64,000 nucleotides of DNA from Arthrobotrys musiformis (GCA_036971715.1 JAVHJL010000001.1:1488001-1552000), one strand, 5' to 3'; positions 24,753 through 36,731 are shown, counted from the first letter of the stretch. Numbers and translations: made by a program. The notes: generated from the sequence alone by a model not told the origin.

Positions 24753-26788
24753 TCAACTATCAGGCACAAACTCCATAGTCCCGAGCTCCATAGCACAATC
24801 CCGCGTAAACTTCTCGGATGCCATGACTGGATCCAAATTTTCCAGCTCCCCGGACTCCGCCAAGCCGAGTACGTATTCCTCCGCCCGTCTTTCCGTGAAA
24901 TCCTGTATTTGGTTTTCGATCCCGCACTTGGTTATATTTAAGGTGCGAAGGATTTGGGGCCGAGAATTGCTCCACCAGGCGTGATCGTTGAAGTTGTCTA
25001 GCATTCTTTGGAGACACTGTTTCGATGCGGTTTCGATGTCGTCTGGGTGTTCCATCTCCCCGTTGAGGCGTTTTTGGGTATATTCCACAGTGAGCATGGC
25101 TTTATACCTTTCCAACAGTGAGTTTATATTTTTTTCGCATTGTGCTGCGAAGGTTTCTGCGGAGGCCCTTGCGGATTTGAGTGGTTCGATGTTATCGATT
25201 GCGTCCGGGAGCATCTTTAGACATCGGTCTCCGGCTGCCTTTATGCCGTCCTGGCGGGGGGAAGGGTGGCCGGTGGGGTCTATTTCGAAAAGAGTATCGT
25301 TCCCCTCTGTGTCCCTTATGGAGTCTAATGAGTTCTTGCATGCGGTTATTAGTCGTTTTTCGGCGGATCTTTGGAATCTTGCTGTGATGTCTGCTAAAAG
25401 CTTTTCTTTGGAGGTGCGGTCTAGGTTTTTGTTCCTTCTGAGGATGCATGGGATTATATCTGGGATATGAACTTTGCTTGAGGTTTCCTCGTAGGAGAAA
25501 CTGGTGAGGCTGGATACGGCGATATCACCCAACGGCTGGGGTTCAAAGTCGGGTTTGCACCGAAGGCTCTGGTTGTAGGAGTCGGGATTGATATGGATTG
25601 ATAGTTGTTTTACGTTTGTGAAGGGGCATTTTTTGAATGATTGGAACCAGCGGTTTGAGAGGAGGCCTTCGTAGTTGACGGTTCTTGTGCTTTCTGGAGG
25701 GGCGATGAAGAATGATGGGTGGAAGAGCGTGCTGCGGAAGGTTAACTTCCTCAGTTTGGGGAGATTATAGAAGGCGGCTTGAAGATCCTGTAGATGGGGG
25801 GAGAGTTTGAGGTCGACATATCGGGCTCCGGGTCTATTGTCGATACCATTCATGTGGATTGTTAAAGTGAGTAGGTTTTCGCACCGTGATAGGAGGGATG
25901 TCAGGCGCTCTGCTATCTCGGTATTGAATTGGGTTTTGTCCTTATAAGCTGTGCCATCTTGATAGCTGGAGGCGTCTGAAAATTCAGAGTCGGACTCTGG
26001 TTCTGGGTCCGAGTATGCGTCGCTATCGTCTCCTAGAACGACCCCTCTGCTGCGACTTAAATCTGCTGATCTGATGTTTAAGTTGAGCACGGTGATTCTT
26101 TCGATATGGATGATACGGGGGACCTCTTTATCTAGATAAGTTGCGAGGATGATAGAAAACTGTTCTGGGGGCTTGGATTCGGAGTATTCCTTAAGCTGAG
26201 TAAGGAACCGTGATACTGCACCGTCTCCGTTTCCGTCTCCATCAATCACGACTATATTATATCACCGCCCGTCAGATAAAACCGCTATCGTCCACATATA
26301 TACGGCACAGGCGAGGATTGTAGCATACCATCCAAGCTCAACTGCACGCAGTTGATGTTCAATACCCCATCCTGCATAAGATCTCCCACATTCTTTGCCA
26401 GAGAACTCCTGAAGAATCCATGCGTATCTTTCAAACAACGGGGATGAAACACAAGCTTTCTCGTAAACGGAAGTCCCGTATCCTGGGGGCCCAGGGTATC
26501 GATGATAGAAGCCAGTTTATCGCTCGTTTTATCCTCCAGTGCGGCCACAGCCGGGGTACGTGTTATGGCACCTTGGTAGAAGCGCCGCATCCTGGATGTA
26601 CTTCGAGGCATGCCTGCACGCCATCTGGAATGATTGTAGAGGTGGATTGTCCTCCATAGATGTTTGTAGGCGATTGGGTGGATGTTTCGGCAGGTCAGAA
26701 GGAGAGAAAACGTGTCCGCTGGTTCGAGATATTCTAGGACGCTGTAGAGGAGTTCGGGGGCTGCGCTGAGGGTCAGGAAGTTCGCCAT
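24753..26788 (-). CDS. F-box protein, otherwise uncharacterised
   Basis: Two exons (26329-26788 and 24753-26251) join through a 77-nt intron to 652 aa. The N-terminus, ELLYSVLEYLEPADTFSLLLTCRNIHP, is an F-box, the Skp1-binding module of SCF ubiquitin ligases, followed by KHLWRTIHL as in many fungal F-box proteins. The rest is long and divergent. An acidic serine-rich stretch (DPEPESDSEFSDASS) sits in the first third of exon 2. Short leucine-patterned stretches such as LQAAFYNLPKLRKLTF suggest leucine-rich-repeat-like folding. The C-terminal half is helical and charged, with ERYKAMLTVEYTQKRL. Substrate is unknown. The class is expanded and fast evolving in filamentous fungi. Confidence 0.85.
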
Positions 26789-27418
26789 TATTGCTGGATA
26801 GCTGTGTTTGGCGGCTTCGTATTATCCTCAAGTGTCGGCTGCTGGGCTCTGTGCGAATACGCGCGTTAGAACTATTTCGTAGGATAAATTAGATTCCTCT
26901 CGCGTGTTACATGCTTGAGAATCTAAGTTGGATTGAAGGTAGTATTTCGTGGGTGAGCGGGTCTTAAATGTATACTCTGATACCCAGCCCATTTGTGATT
27001 CTATGTTCGAAGCTAAGCTAGGATTCCACGATATTGAACACTCAGCCTTGTGGATCGAACGAACCGTGGCTGTGAAAAAGCGAAGCCCAGGCTCTTATGC
27101 GGCACAACTTTAACTGGGAAGCGAGATAATGTAATTTGCCATCAAGATATTACATCCTGATTAAGATAGGTGAGATTATAAAATATATGAGTAACAAAAT
27201 ACATGATATGGTGTATGCTCCGGGTCAACTGTGTACCAACCAATATGCTATTCCGGGACGCCTTATCGCTGCCGCTATGCTGGTGGAAACGAACGGTATT
27301 GTAGATGCAAACAAAGAAGCGCAAGGTTATAAATGCAGAAAGATAGTATGCAAAGGTCGCGTATATTATGTAAATTGGTGAGTCGAGTCGGTAAATATAA
27401 ATGCAAATGATCATCTTG
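26789..27418. other. Intergenic, F-box promoter and 3' flank of AT-hook gene
   Basis: About 630 bases, AT-rich towards the right. The small frames on both strands at 27136-27516 have no recognisable content. No RNA gene seen. Confidence 0.45.
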
Positions 27419-28621
27419 CTAGCCTGCCTTTCTCTTCCTCTTCCTGCCTCGTCTCTGCACCGAAGCCCCCGCTTCTTCTTCGACATGTATCTGCCCCCGC
27501 GAAGTGTCAATGTCATTGTCGTTTGGATGTTGTTCTTGAGCTTCCTCGACTTCGGCCGCCGAACCGACTTCGCGATCGACTTGTTTCCCTTTCTTGTGAT
27601 TGATCTTTTCCATTCGTCGCCGCATGATGTGTAGGTTCCGTTTCAACGAACACCCCCGCGGTAGCTGTGTAGCGCTCCGAGCAACACCTGCTTCGCGCAT
27701 CCGCTTTTGCTTCCTGACTCTGGCGCGCATGCATAGCATGACGACATTGTCCGATGTAAGGGCTCTGCGGTGACCGAGGGGTTGCATGGAAAATGAAAAG
27801 GAAAGGGCATTGCTCTGCTTAGCTTGACCGGGTGGAGTTGGTTTGGGGAGGGTGGTAAAGAAAAATAGAGTTGAAGGCTTGATATGCTTGGCCGCTGGCT
27901 GTTTTCTGGATGTTCGGGGTTCGGGGGGAGCTTCGATATCGGCTTCGATGTTGAGGCCGACATCTGGTTCTGGCTCTGGTACAGCTGGTTCAGCAGCTGG
28001 TTCGAGCTCAGCGACTGGTTCAAGCTCACTTGCTGGTTCGGCTGCAGGGTTCGGCGTGTTTGGTTGGCCGACTGCAGCTGTTTTCTCGTCGGTAGCTCGT
28101 CGTCGAACGGACCTTGTAGACCGTCTTGGAGGTTGTGTCTGATTGTGTTCGTCTTGAGGTTCTTTCGCCACTTCGGGCTCTTCGTGGCCCCACTGGCGGT
28201 CCGATATCTCGGAGATCTGCCGTAGATTCTCCTTCGCTGCGACTATCGCTGGCGGAATTGATTTTTTGCCACGGCTTCCAGCTGGACGGCCTCGACGACG
28301 TTTAGTTTGAGTGCCATTGCTACCATCTCCAAAGAGTGCTGCAGACGCCACCGGTGGTACTGCAGGAGAGTATCGTGCTGTCCCAGCTCCGGTAGCCGGC
28401 GTCTTTGTGCCGGTTATACCCTTATCGCGACAACGCTGGCTCCAGCGACGATTGGTGGCGACAGGGGTCTCCTGTGGAAGTTGAGAGAGACGGTCGGAGA
28501 AAGCCTGTGCGACCGAGATTATGTGTCTCCAGCCAGCGGACGAAGGCGAAGAGAAGTGGATTGGAGACGTTGAGGGCAGCGAAGAGCGCGGAGACGGATG
28601 CGGGATGTTGATATGCGACAT
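27419..28621 (-). CDS. AT-hook-containing basic protein, unknown function
   Basis: A single uninterrupted frame of 400 aa. An AT-hook core, KRRRGRPAGSRGKK, lies at about residues 107-120; this motif binds the minor groove of AT-rich DNA. A Pro/Glu/Ala-rich repeat (runs of EPAAEPA, ELEP) spans roughly residues 210-240. The C-terminal third is very basic (RMREAGVARS, HIMRRRMEKINHKKGKQ) and ends RRGRKRKRKAG, which could be a nuclear localisation signal or a second hook. Composition is low complexity and I recognise no family beyond the hook. Nuclear chromatin or transcription protein is the natural guess. It is divergent from the membrane-protein gene starting at 29480. Confidence 0.65.
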   Translation of the reverse strand: MSHINIPHPSPRSSLPSTSPIHFSSPSSAGWRHIISVAQAFSDRLSQLPQETPVATNRRWSQRCRDKGITGTKTPATGAGTARYSPAVPPVASAALFGDGSNGTQTKRRRGRPAGSRGKKSIPPAIVAAKENLRQISEISDRQWGHEEPEVAKEPQDEHNQTQPPRRSTRSVRRRATDEKTAAVGQPNTPNPAAEPASELEPVAELEPAAEPAVPEPEPDVGLNIEADIEAPPEPRTSRKQPAAKHIKPSTLFFFTTLPKPTPPGQAKQSNALSFSFSMQPLGHRRALTSDNVVMLCMRARVRKQKRMREAGVARSATQLPRGCSLKRNLHIMRRRMEKINHKKGKQVDREVGSAAEVEEAQEQHPNDNDIDTSRGQIHVEEEAGASVQRRGRKRKRKAG

Positions 28622-29479
28622 GGTTTATATCCGATCATGATATTACATATGTATACTCACCGATAACTACTTCGAGGTCTGGGTGGATATGTTATATCGC
28701 CATGGTGGGATGAAGTCAAAAGTTGGGATGGTTTTGTTTGACTTCGGCAAGTTCCTCCAACTTCAGTCTTATAATTAAGTAAGTACCTAGGTAATTATAA
28801 TTAGGGAACAAGTCGCCTTGAGACATCGAGCGGACCGGACTTTACTTCTCTCAACATTATCTCAACGTCACTTCACTTTCACCTTCGATGCAAGGACGCC
28901 AATGAGACGCTTCGGAGGAGGTGCCAAGCTATAATCATGCATATATATCTGCTCGATGTGAGTACTCGCAGCAGAGAAATCGGTCATTCGGACAGTCGCT
29001 GACAATCGATTATACAGAGACGATCAGTTCCAAGTCAGATCGATTGCCGTGCTCCTGCTCATGCCCAGCGGGAACTCTATCAATGGCTATCCCTCTTTCG
29101 ATTTCGAGCCGCCGAGCTCAAGGGCCTGCCTGCTCGAGGGCCGTTGGTTGCATGGTTGAAATGGCCAGAACAGGGGTCTGCAGCAGTGGGCCAGGTCGGT
29201 CAGCCCAGCTGAAACCCGCCGGGATGGGTGGCTTAAAAGACCGGTCACCACAATGTCAGCACGACCGCGGGTTTTAATTTTCACTCCATTGATTTCGGAA
29301 TCATTAGAATCTCCTTGGCCATGATATCCAAGTGCCCTTTTGACCCTGCGGTTCAATAGCTGCCAGCTTGTATCGCGATCGATATCGAACCCCGTCTTGC
29401 ATTGTGGCTGACCGACCGATCCCATTATGCATATGCATTTTTGTCTACTCATCCCGCCTCACTCTGCTCCGGATAAAAC
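28622..29479. other. Divergent intergenic region (AT-hook gene / membrane-protein gene)
   Basis: About 860 bases that must carry both promoters. Short frames (28921-29277 plus, 29087-29452 minus) overlap and show no motif. No RNA gene or repeat recognised. Confidence 0.45.
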
Positions 29480-31487
29480 ATGATCTTGGCCCTCCTCCTT
29501 TTCTACATTTTAAACCAAGCTTTCGCCGCTCCAGTAACGCCAGCACCACCGTCGCCAAACAATGCCGATACCGATTTCAACGGTGCTATAATCGTCGGTC
29601 CTGCGACTGTCGGCTGGGTTGAGGATCCCGATGGCAGGGGCACCTTTAGTCTCGTCAGCAGCTGCGTTATTACTTTGACTCTCTGCGTTTGGTCGGCATT
29701 GCATTTAAACGTTCCACCCGAAGGAACATCGTTGCAAAAGGCGGCATTCACGCGGGCCAAATGGGTCGTATTTGGGATATTTGGACCGGAATTGTTGGTT
29801 GCTACTGCTTCGGCGCAGTACCTTACGGCGCGATGGCTATACAAAGAGATTAGGAAAGATGCAAAACATCGCGAGCAGCTGGTAGGCTTCAATTACTCTA
29901 ATATTTTGGTATTTTTTCATTATTTATTGATAATTTGTAATGAAATATATATAGCTGGATATGGCCAACCCACCCCGCGAACCCACCTGGACGATGATGC
30001 AGTGCTTCTTCGCAACAATGGGCGGCGTCGCAGTTCAAACCCGCGCCAGCACCTTCAACAGCTCACCACGAATGACGCTCTCCGCCGAGGGTGTTCGCAT
30101 GCTCTCTTTCCTCAATCGCCTCCCTATAACCGATGACCGCGAAATCCGTGACAAAAGTAAAGGAGACTGGCTGGCGAAATCCCTCGTGTGTATTCAGGCC
30201 TGCTACATAATCGTCCAAGCTATCTCACGGCTAGCTGCACGGATGCCGATATCCTTGCTCGAGGTTAATACGATCGGACATGTTATTTGCGCCTTGACTT
30301 TGTATCTGTTGTGGTGGAATAAGCCGCTCGAGCTGGATCATCCGCAGATTATACCCTACGACCAGGCGTTGGAACCGGTTATTTCGCTGATGTATATGTG
30401 CTCACCTATCAGTGAGACGATGGGGGTGTCGGAGATACGGTGTATGTCGTATAAAGATCCCACCAGGATAGCAGCGGTGGATAGTAAAGGGGAGCCGTGC
30501 GAGGGTGTGGAGCCGCAGTATACCAACTTCTCGGTGGGCTCGAGGGCAAGATCTGACCCGAAGGCCTGTACGTTGTCGTCATGTTATACCTCTCCCCGGT
30601 TGAGACTTACATGCTGATATAATATAAATACAATAGTCATCGGGGTTGCACCGGCGAAACGGGGCATAACCCGCTCCGCCACTAGATTCGACTACCAGAT
30701 TTCAGAAAAACACGGCGAAGTCTCGCCAATCCACCGATGCTTCATGGAACTCCAGACGCCGACTACAACCCTCCAACACTCCCCACGCTACTGCCGCTGG
30801 TCGCAGTCAGATATCCACCATTCGCACCAACCGCCCGTTACATCATTCGAGCTCGAACGGTGGCGATTAGCAGGCACAGCGGCACAAGACCTCTACGAGG
30901 CATGTAAACTCCGCGATGGGTATCTGAACTACTACTTCACCACCTCATCGCTCGGTGTTTTCCTCGGAGAAACATTCTACCTCGACACGCATATCAGAAA
31001 CTTCGCGGGGTTGTCGTATTTGGGGCATGTTAACGTCCATCGGGATCATTTGAAGAGTATTCTAGCTTTCACCGCGGCGGCGTACGGTGGACTACACGTC
31101 GCCGCGTGGAAGGAGCATTTTCCGACAGAGATCGAGAGGGTACTATGGCTCATCAGTGCGGTTTTTATCAGTTGCTCGGGGGTGCTATCCTTTTTGGTGT
31201 TTCTCGCAAAACAGAAGAGCAAAGCGTTCGATAGGTGGATCGGCGGGTTTACAGTACAAGACAGCTGGATGTTTTGGAAACGCAAGGAGGATATAATGAA
31301 AGGCGAGAAGCAAAGCGTGGGTAAATGGTTGACGCAGATTATATTGGGAGCCCTCGTGGGGGTTGTGGTGATGGCCTTTGCGTGCGCGAGGGTGTATTTA
31401 GTGATCGAGGCGTTTGTGAGTTTGAGGGATGTTCCGAAGGAGGTTTATGATACGCCGAATTGGACGAATTTCTTTCCTCATTTTTGA
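29480..31487 (+). CDS. Multi-pass membrane protein of an uncharacterised fungal family
   Basis: Three exons (29480-29881, 29955-30567, 30637-31487) give 621 aa. It opens with a signal peptide (MILALLLFYILNQAFAA) followed by a short luminal segment. The conserved landmarks of this fungal family are present: LTLCVWSALHLNVP, a KWVVFGIFGPELLVATA helix, a QLLDMANPPREPTWTMMQCFFATMGG stretch interrupted by intron 1, the segment DKSKGDWLAKSLVCIQACY, then LEVNTIGHVICALTLYLLWW. The C-terminal part has two or three more helices (for example WLISAVFISCSGVLSFLVFL and ILGALVGVVVMAFACARVYLV). The biochemical role is unknown to me; the layout suggests about seven transmembrane helices in the plasma or an internal membrane. 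Both introns keep the frame and use GT-AG ends. Confidence 0.85.
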
Positions 31488-34400
31488 GACGGCGATCTGG
31501 TTTAGTTTTTATGAGGAATACGATATGGCTGTTTATTGTATCTATATTTTGGTTTGGAGCGTTTAGCGTGCTAAAACCGCCTGTATATATCATATTCACG
31601 TATTTGTTTTAATATATATAATTGGAAGCTTGAGATACAATATCATGAGGGTCTATCGCAAAACAAAAACCAAATGTAGTGGCTTGAATTCCATCATGAT
31701 ATCCCGCTAACCGAACAGGATCTGGTATATGGGAGCTTAAGCTGTTGAATGTTTATAAATTTACTGGAAGCTCATTCACCAGTATACCCCCAAAAATCGA
31801 TACAAACGAGGTGACATCGTCGCTTCATGTGCATACAGAACTGCATACTCCTAAACACAGTCTTGGAAGTTGTTCCGGAGCCGAGGATGTTATTTACGGA
31901 AGCTACTCACTGTACTCTCGGCATCGCGGAACTTTGGTCTGGGATGCGCCCATTCCCTCAGAAATCTTATAACATGTCAATGTTAAACCCCTTTCCTAAA
32001 TCATTATTGACTTGGTATAACAGGGTCCTTGATTCTCTAGTCTGTCAGGACGTATAATTATGTAACGTCGTTCTATCTCCTATCTGATAATGGTTTGTTT
32101 TTATTTAAACAAGCCGCCTTATTGTGGGGAGGCCTGGTGTGTCCTAGGCCTAGTACATCTTACATAGTAGCCTGGGCGTCAGAGCTCTTGCTCTGACATA
32201 GTCAAAGCCTTTTGCCCTAGTGGTTAAGCCTACACGGTGTGACTTGCAAATCTAGGCCTCGCTTTACATAATCTAAGGACCGATAAAGTATCAAATAGGT
32301 TATAATAACTTCAATAGTGGTAAGTACTTAAGTGTCTTGTTATACATATGAGTGAAAATTTTCGAGATTATGGATTAGTAGTAAGGGCTGGGATTGTGAC
32401 TATCGGCAATCTCATTCTTAAGTATGTACTACAATTCAGCACGTTATAATAAGTAACTGATAGCTCATTATCATTATAATTTAGAAGCTGAATGGTTAGT
32501 TTCTGATAGAAATCTAGATAAATGCGAACGCCATGGGCTAGTTTGGTTCTGGGTATCATGCAAAGTTACCATACTTTTAACTGCTGCCATAACAATAATA
32601 TTGTCGCGGCACATAGAAATCAGAATATAATTTACGGCTAAACTTTCAATTATATAACTTTTTGTATGTAAAGAATTAAGATACTTACTACCGCTAGGAA
32701 TCTGGCACACCACAGAGACTAGAGCAACCGGCATTGTTTCCACCGGTACCACCGCTTGCCGATTTTTCTTTACACGGTCTTTCGTATCGTGATCAAAATG
32801 GGTCGGAACTTGCCTGTGCAGCTGCAGAGCTAGCTTGTTACGTAATCCATTATGATACGGTCGATTTGGATGATGCCAAGGAAATTTTGAAAATATAACA
32901 AATATTCCAACCTAACCTCGCGGGGGCAGTTGACGACTCCACAGCGCCATGAAACCCTTGAACCGTCCCTGCATTAAAAGACAGTCTTGATGTAAATCAA
33001 GGTTCCCGCCGCTAAAATCTCGTCAACCGTTGGTGCAACCGGTTAACTAGCACTCCCTGCATCACCTATAATTAATTAAATTATCAATCTTCAACCGATC
33101 GTCACAACTCTTTCTTCCTAATAACTGGCTGCTCAATTTTTTCGGTCGATATCACAAATGTGATCGTAGGCTCATGCATTAAGATGTTTTATTCTTTCCG
33201 GGACTTTCTTTTGAATTCATTTCTCACCCACCCGGCTGCAGATTAAAGATTTAAACGAAAAAATCTACTAGGAGATTTAGCTATCTATGGTGCAAGTTTT
33301 GGCCTGGAAAATCAATTATTATCTTACATACGAGCTCGTGACTATCTCGCATCGGTCAGCAAATACCCTGATTTTGTCAAAATGATCGTTGGAAACTACA
33401 ATACATCACTCTGATATCTGCATGTTTCAGCACGGCCGTCCACGGGAATCCCCGCCCACTTTGGGGTCCTTTCAATAACAAAAAAACAAGGAAACAAATT
33501 GGGCTGCCCTGACGATTGTACTACCAAATATCGTGAAATTACATCGCTTGTTATTGCGGGCATAAATAAAACTCAGATTGTTATCAGGTAGTCGTCACGT
33601 GTCTTCGCTAACACCTATCTTTTCACAAATTAACTAACAATATGCACCTAGGTAAACAGGCATGAAATATCATTTCTTATGGTGGGTTGGCCTATTCCCC
33701 TAAGAACACCGTGACGCCCACAAATAACGTGTTAAAGCTTCACCTGGCGCCGTGCGAGCACGATATCAGTTCTGGTTTCCTGCACTCGCGAGAAACGCAA
33801 GAATTTAGTTCGCCCTATTTGCGAGTTGGATGTTGAATACCAGCTTGTGCTACCTGTATTTTGAGCTATCTAGTAAATGTGACGGGATACAGAGCTGGAA
33901 TTTCAATTCATTTAGGACACGTGCTGCGGGGTAATCAGGAATGCATTTACAAATGTGGGGGAATCACATGGAGGTCTTACCGGTTCAACTTGGGGATCCT
34001 TAGTGCATGTGGAGTCTCAGTCACGGGTCGAGTAACCCGACGGACCCGCGAATCCTTCGAAGCCTTCCTTCGAAGCCTTTACGAAGGATGCTGTGCTCGG
34101 ACTCACGGTGACCTGTGCCGGGTATGCAACCTCAAGTGGCTAGATAGTCTATCACAAGTTCGTTTAAGTATTAGCAATCCAACCTCATGCATGGCTTCTC
34201 CTCTGGAAATTTGGCCAGCGTCTACGGGGAACATAGAACTGGAATTGAAGTCCTCTTGAATCCTGTCGCTGCGTCAAATAGCAGACAGTAGAAGAATCAA
34301 TATCCTCGGCGTTTTCCGTGAAGCCCAAGCTCTGATAACATCATTGGACAACAGATCAAATAATTGTAAAAAGTTTTTGTAATACGTTGAGTTCTCCGTT

Positions 34401-34647
34401 ACTTAGACGAAAAAAGACTCTAAATCACAAGAGATGTGCTTTCGTCATAATTCCCATAATGAGAGAAGACTAGCCTCGAGGCCGTCCGAGTCTTTTGTTC
34501 ATAATATTTTCGGCCTGGCCATTCTTTGGGAATTTTTAGTATAAATTCCACGATTGATTGCAGTCAAAATCTTTCGCCATTCTCATAAACACAACCATCC
34601 CATTTACATATTGGCTCGCTTTAAACGTGGCGTTGATTCACTTCAAT
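31488..34647. other. AT-rich gene-free stretch
   Basis: About 3.2 kb, clearly more AT-rich than the flanking coding DNA and without a credible ORF; the frame at 33861-34259 has no motif. The only structured part is an 8-bp hairpin with a Pol III promoter-like sequence at 32178-32265. A short CCTTCGAAGCCTT duplication lies near 34055-34080. The right end should contain the promoter of the GLEYA-like gene. Confidence 0.5.
32178..32265 (+). repeat. Hairpin plus tRNA-like (SINE-like) Pol III box sequence
   Basis: A perfect 8-bp inverted repeat, GTCAGAGC/GCTCTGAC with a TCTT loop, lies at 32178-32197. Directly after it comes CCCTAGTGGTTAAGCC, close to a tRNA A box. About 30 bases further TTGCAAATCTAGG resembles a weak B box. 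This order is what is left in old tRNA-derived SINEs, but only one copy is in the window. Confidence 0.3.
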
Positions 34648-35625
34648 ATGTATATCCCATATATTAAAGCGTTCCTGTTGGTATTCTTCGCATATGGCGC
34701 TGTCGCCTCTGCTGTTCCAGATAAGCAAGGGCTGCAAGAGCGTGACTATGGCTATTGTTAGTATTCTCATAAACGCTACATTATATAGCAAGCGCTAATA
34801 TATTCATCTTAAGATGGAGCTGCACCAGCTAGGACTACCAAGCATGTCACTCCAGCGAAATGTTCGACGAAAACGATCACCAAAACTACTACGAAATACA
34901 AGAAAGTGACGGCTACTAGTCCTCCAAAAACATTATTCATCACTTTCACCAAGACCTTAACCGTACGCGTCACTGCCATTGTCACGTTGTCATTTGTCTC
35001 AACGTCGATCAACACAGTGACTGAGACAGCACATCCAATGCCCGATTTGAGTTGTTATAATCGATTGGAATACGCCGTTTACCGTCACTCGTTCACCAAT
35101 GATGATGTGCGAAGCTATCCCGCTTTCAACGTGGAGTATTTCAAGACAGCAATTCCTCTATTCAATGAAACGACCCCAATAGTGGGTATAGTGGGTGATA
35201 GTAATACGGACTCGATATATCACGCACATGTCAGAGGGCTGGATTATACCGCAGTTAATCATCGCGGTTATCTATATGCTCCTCAGAGTGGTACCTACAC
35301 TTTTAGTGCCTACCCCGCCCATGATATCACGCTTCTCTGGGTTGGTGCTACTGCCTTTAGCGGGTTTACTCGAGAAAACGCGAACATAGAACAACTCATT
35401 GGTGGTGATCCCCTCACCTACGATATATTTTTAACTGCCGGAAAATATTATCCTATTAGAATTCTATGGGGTAATGCACTGGGTGAAGCCTATTTAAACT
35501 TCACTGTGACAGCACCAAATAGAGAAGTCATAGTCAGCAGCAATAAAGAGACACTATATTTTCTTACGAATTCATGCGATGGTACAACTGCTCCAGCCTT
35601 TGCTCCGTTTGGACAGGAGTCGTAG
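34648..35625 (+). CDS. Secreted GLEYA/PA14-like (lectin-type) protein
   Basis: Two exons (34648-34756, 34814-35625; 57-nt intron) give 306 aa. The N-terminus is a signal peptide (MYIPYIKAFLLVFFAYGAVASA). After it comes a Lys/Thr-rich linker. The C-terminal 170 residues fit the GLEYA/PA14 fold of fungal cell-wall lectins and adhesins: VNHRGYLYAPQSGTYTFSAY, HDITLLWVGATAFSGF, then YYPIRILWGNALGEAYLNF. The usual adhesin partner parts, a long Ser/Thr repeat and a C-terminal GPI signal, are absent, so it is probably soluble or wall-associated. The Asp pair that binds calcium in the yeast lectins is only partly kept (HD where DD is usual). The ATG at 34648 is the only one that yields a clean signal peptide. 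Confidence 0.75.
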
Positions 35626-36026
35626 GTGTTACAGACAGTTATATTCGGCTCTGGCAGCAACAATATCACACCAGGTTGACTCTTTACGCGCGCATTTCCA
35701 GATGCACATCACTTTGTTCAGTAGTTCATAAGCCTACGGGGTATATTATGAGTTGCTGGAATCAGGCATTGGTTCTAATTTAGTCCCTACAAAAAGACTG
35801 TGGTATTGGCAAACCCCCCCCAAGCATGAACTAACTCTGTATCAATTTTGTTACAAAGGGCACAGAATTGGGCGCATTCTTATTCTGGGCGGATTTCTTT
35901 GTGTTGTTTTTGTGGTATAGTGTGGATCTCTTCTATCATTCTCAGGGCACCAGCTGCTCGTACTTCCGCTTTAAACTAAGCTTCTTATGTTGCATCTTCG
36001 TTACATGTGGGAGAGCAAGATGTGAG

Positions 36027-36063
36027 AAAAAAAAAAAAAAAAAAAAGGGGGGGGGGGGGGGGG
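36027..36063 (+). repeat. A20-G17 double homopolymer tract
   Basis: Twenty A followed without interruption by seventeen G. The purine-only tract can form a G-quadruplex or triplex. Its length in the submitted assembly may be inexact, since such runs are error-prone. Confidence 0.85.
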
Positions 36064-36506
36064 TTTCGTGCAAATCTTATGATGGAAAGGAGCTACTATT
36101 GATATGAGAGTGTCAGATCTGAAGAGGATATTCAAGAGTTTTATGTTTGCAATTTGGTTACTATAGTTTTTAGTCAAAATTAACTTTCCTGTTTTTCTGA
36201 CTGTGATAAGATACTTAGTATTGCTTAAGCGATCAACCAGTCTAGTGCCGAGACTGATGTAGGCATATTATTAATTTGCATATTTGAGTTTGCGAACAAT
36301 CGAATAGCTACCGCTGCTGTAGATAATATAATTGACATGATGTTTATTACCATTAATATATTATCAGTGGTCTCGTACTCAGACCCTTCCGAGGTCCGCT
36401 GCTATGAAGGTATTTCCAAGACATGTATCGGAAAAACCACAATCTTGAGTAAACGGAAAAGAAAAGGAAAAGGAAAAGAAAGGACAAAATATGGGAACCA
36501 ACAAGC

Positions 36507-36602
36507 GAAGCTGGTGCTCCGGAATAATTTCCAGCCATGAATACTATACAAATCACGACGGAGGCTAGGGCTCCGGAAAAACTTCCAGGCATGAATACTA
36601 TA
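36507..36602 (+). repeat. 42-nt direct repeat, two copies 54 bases apart
   Basis: Copies at 36507-36548 and 36561-36602 share GCTCCGGAA, TTCCAG and CATGAATACTATA, with about six mismatches over 42 positions. Spacing start to start is 54 bases. Confidence 0.75.
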
Positions 36603-36731
36603 GTACACGCCACCATTCCCCGAAATAGGATATATATCCCCCCCAACCACACCCGGAAAGCCAGCTACAAAAGTAGACAGGATTTCATTTCAAACCTGAG
36701 GCAAAAAGTGATCGTAGAGACTTGAATCAAT

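Noticed and set aside
27843..28225. Plus-strand ORFs of 99 and 113 codons
   Set aside because: Antisense to the Pro/Glu repeat of the AT-hook gene; their Ser/Gly runs mirror that repeat.
33861..34259. Plus-strand ORF of 132 codons
   Set aside because: No recognisable content and it lies in AT-rich DNA with a local duplication.
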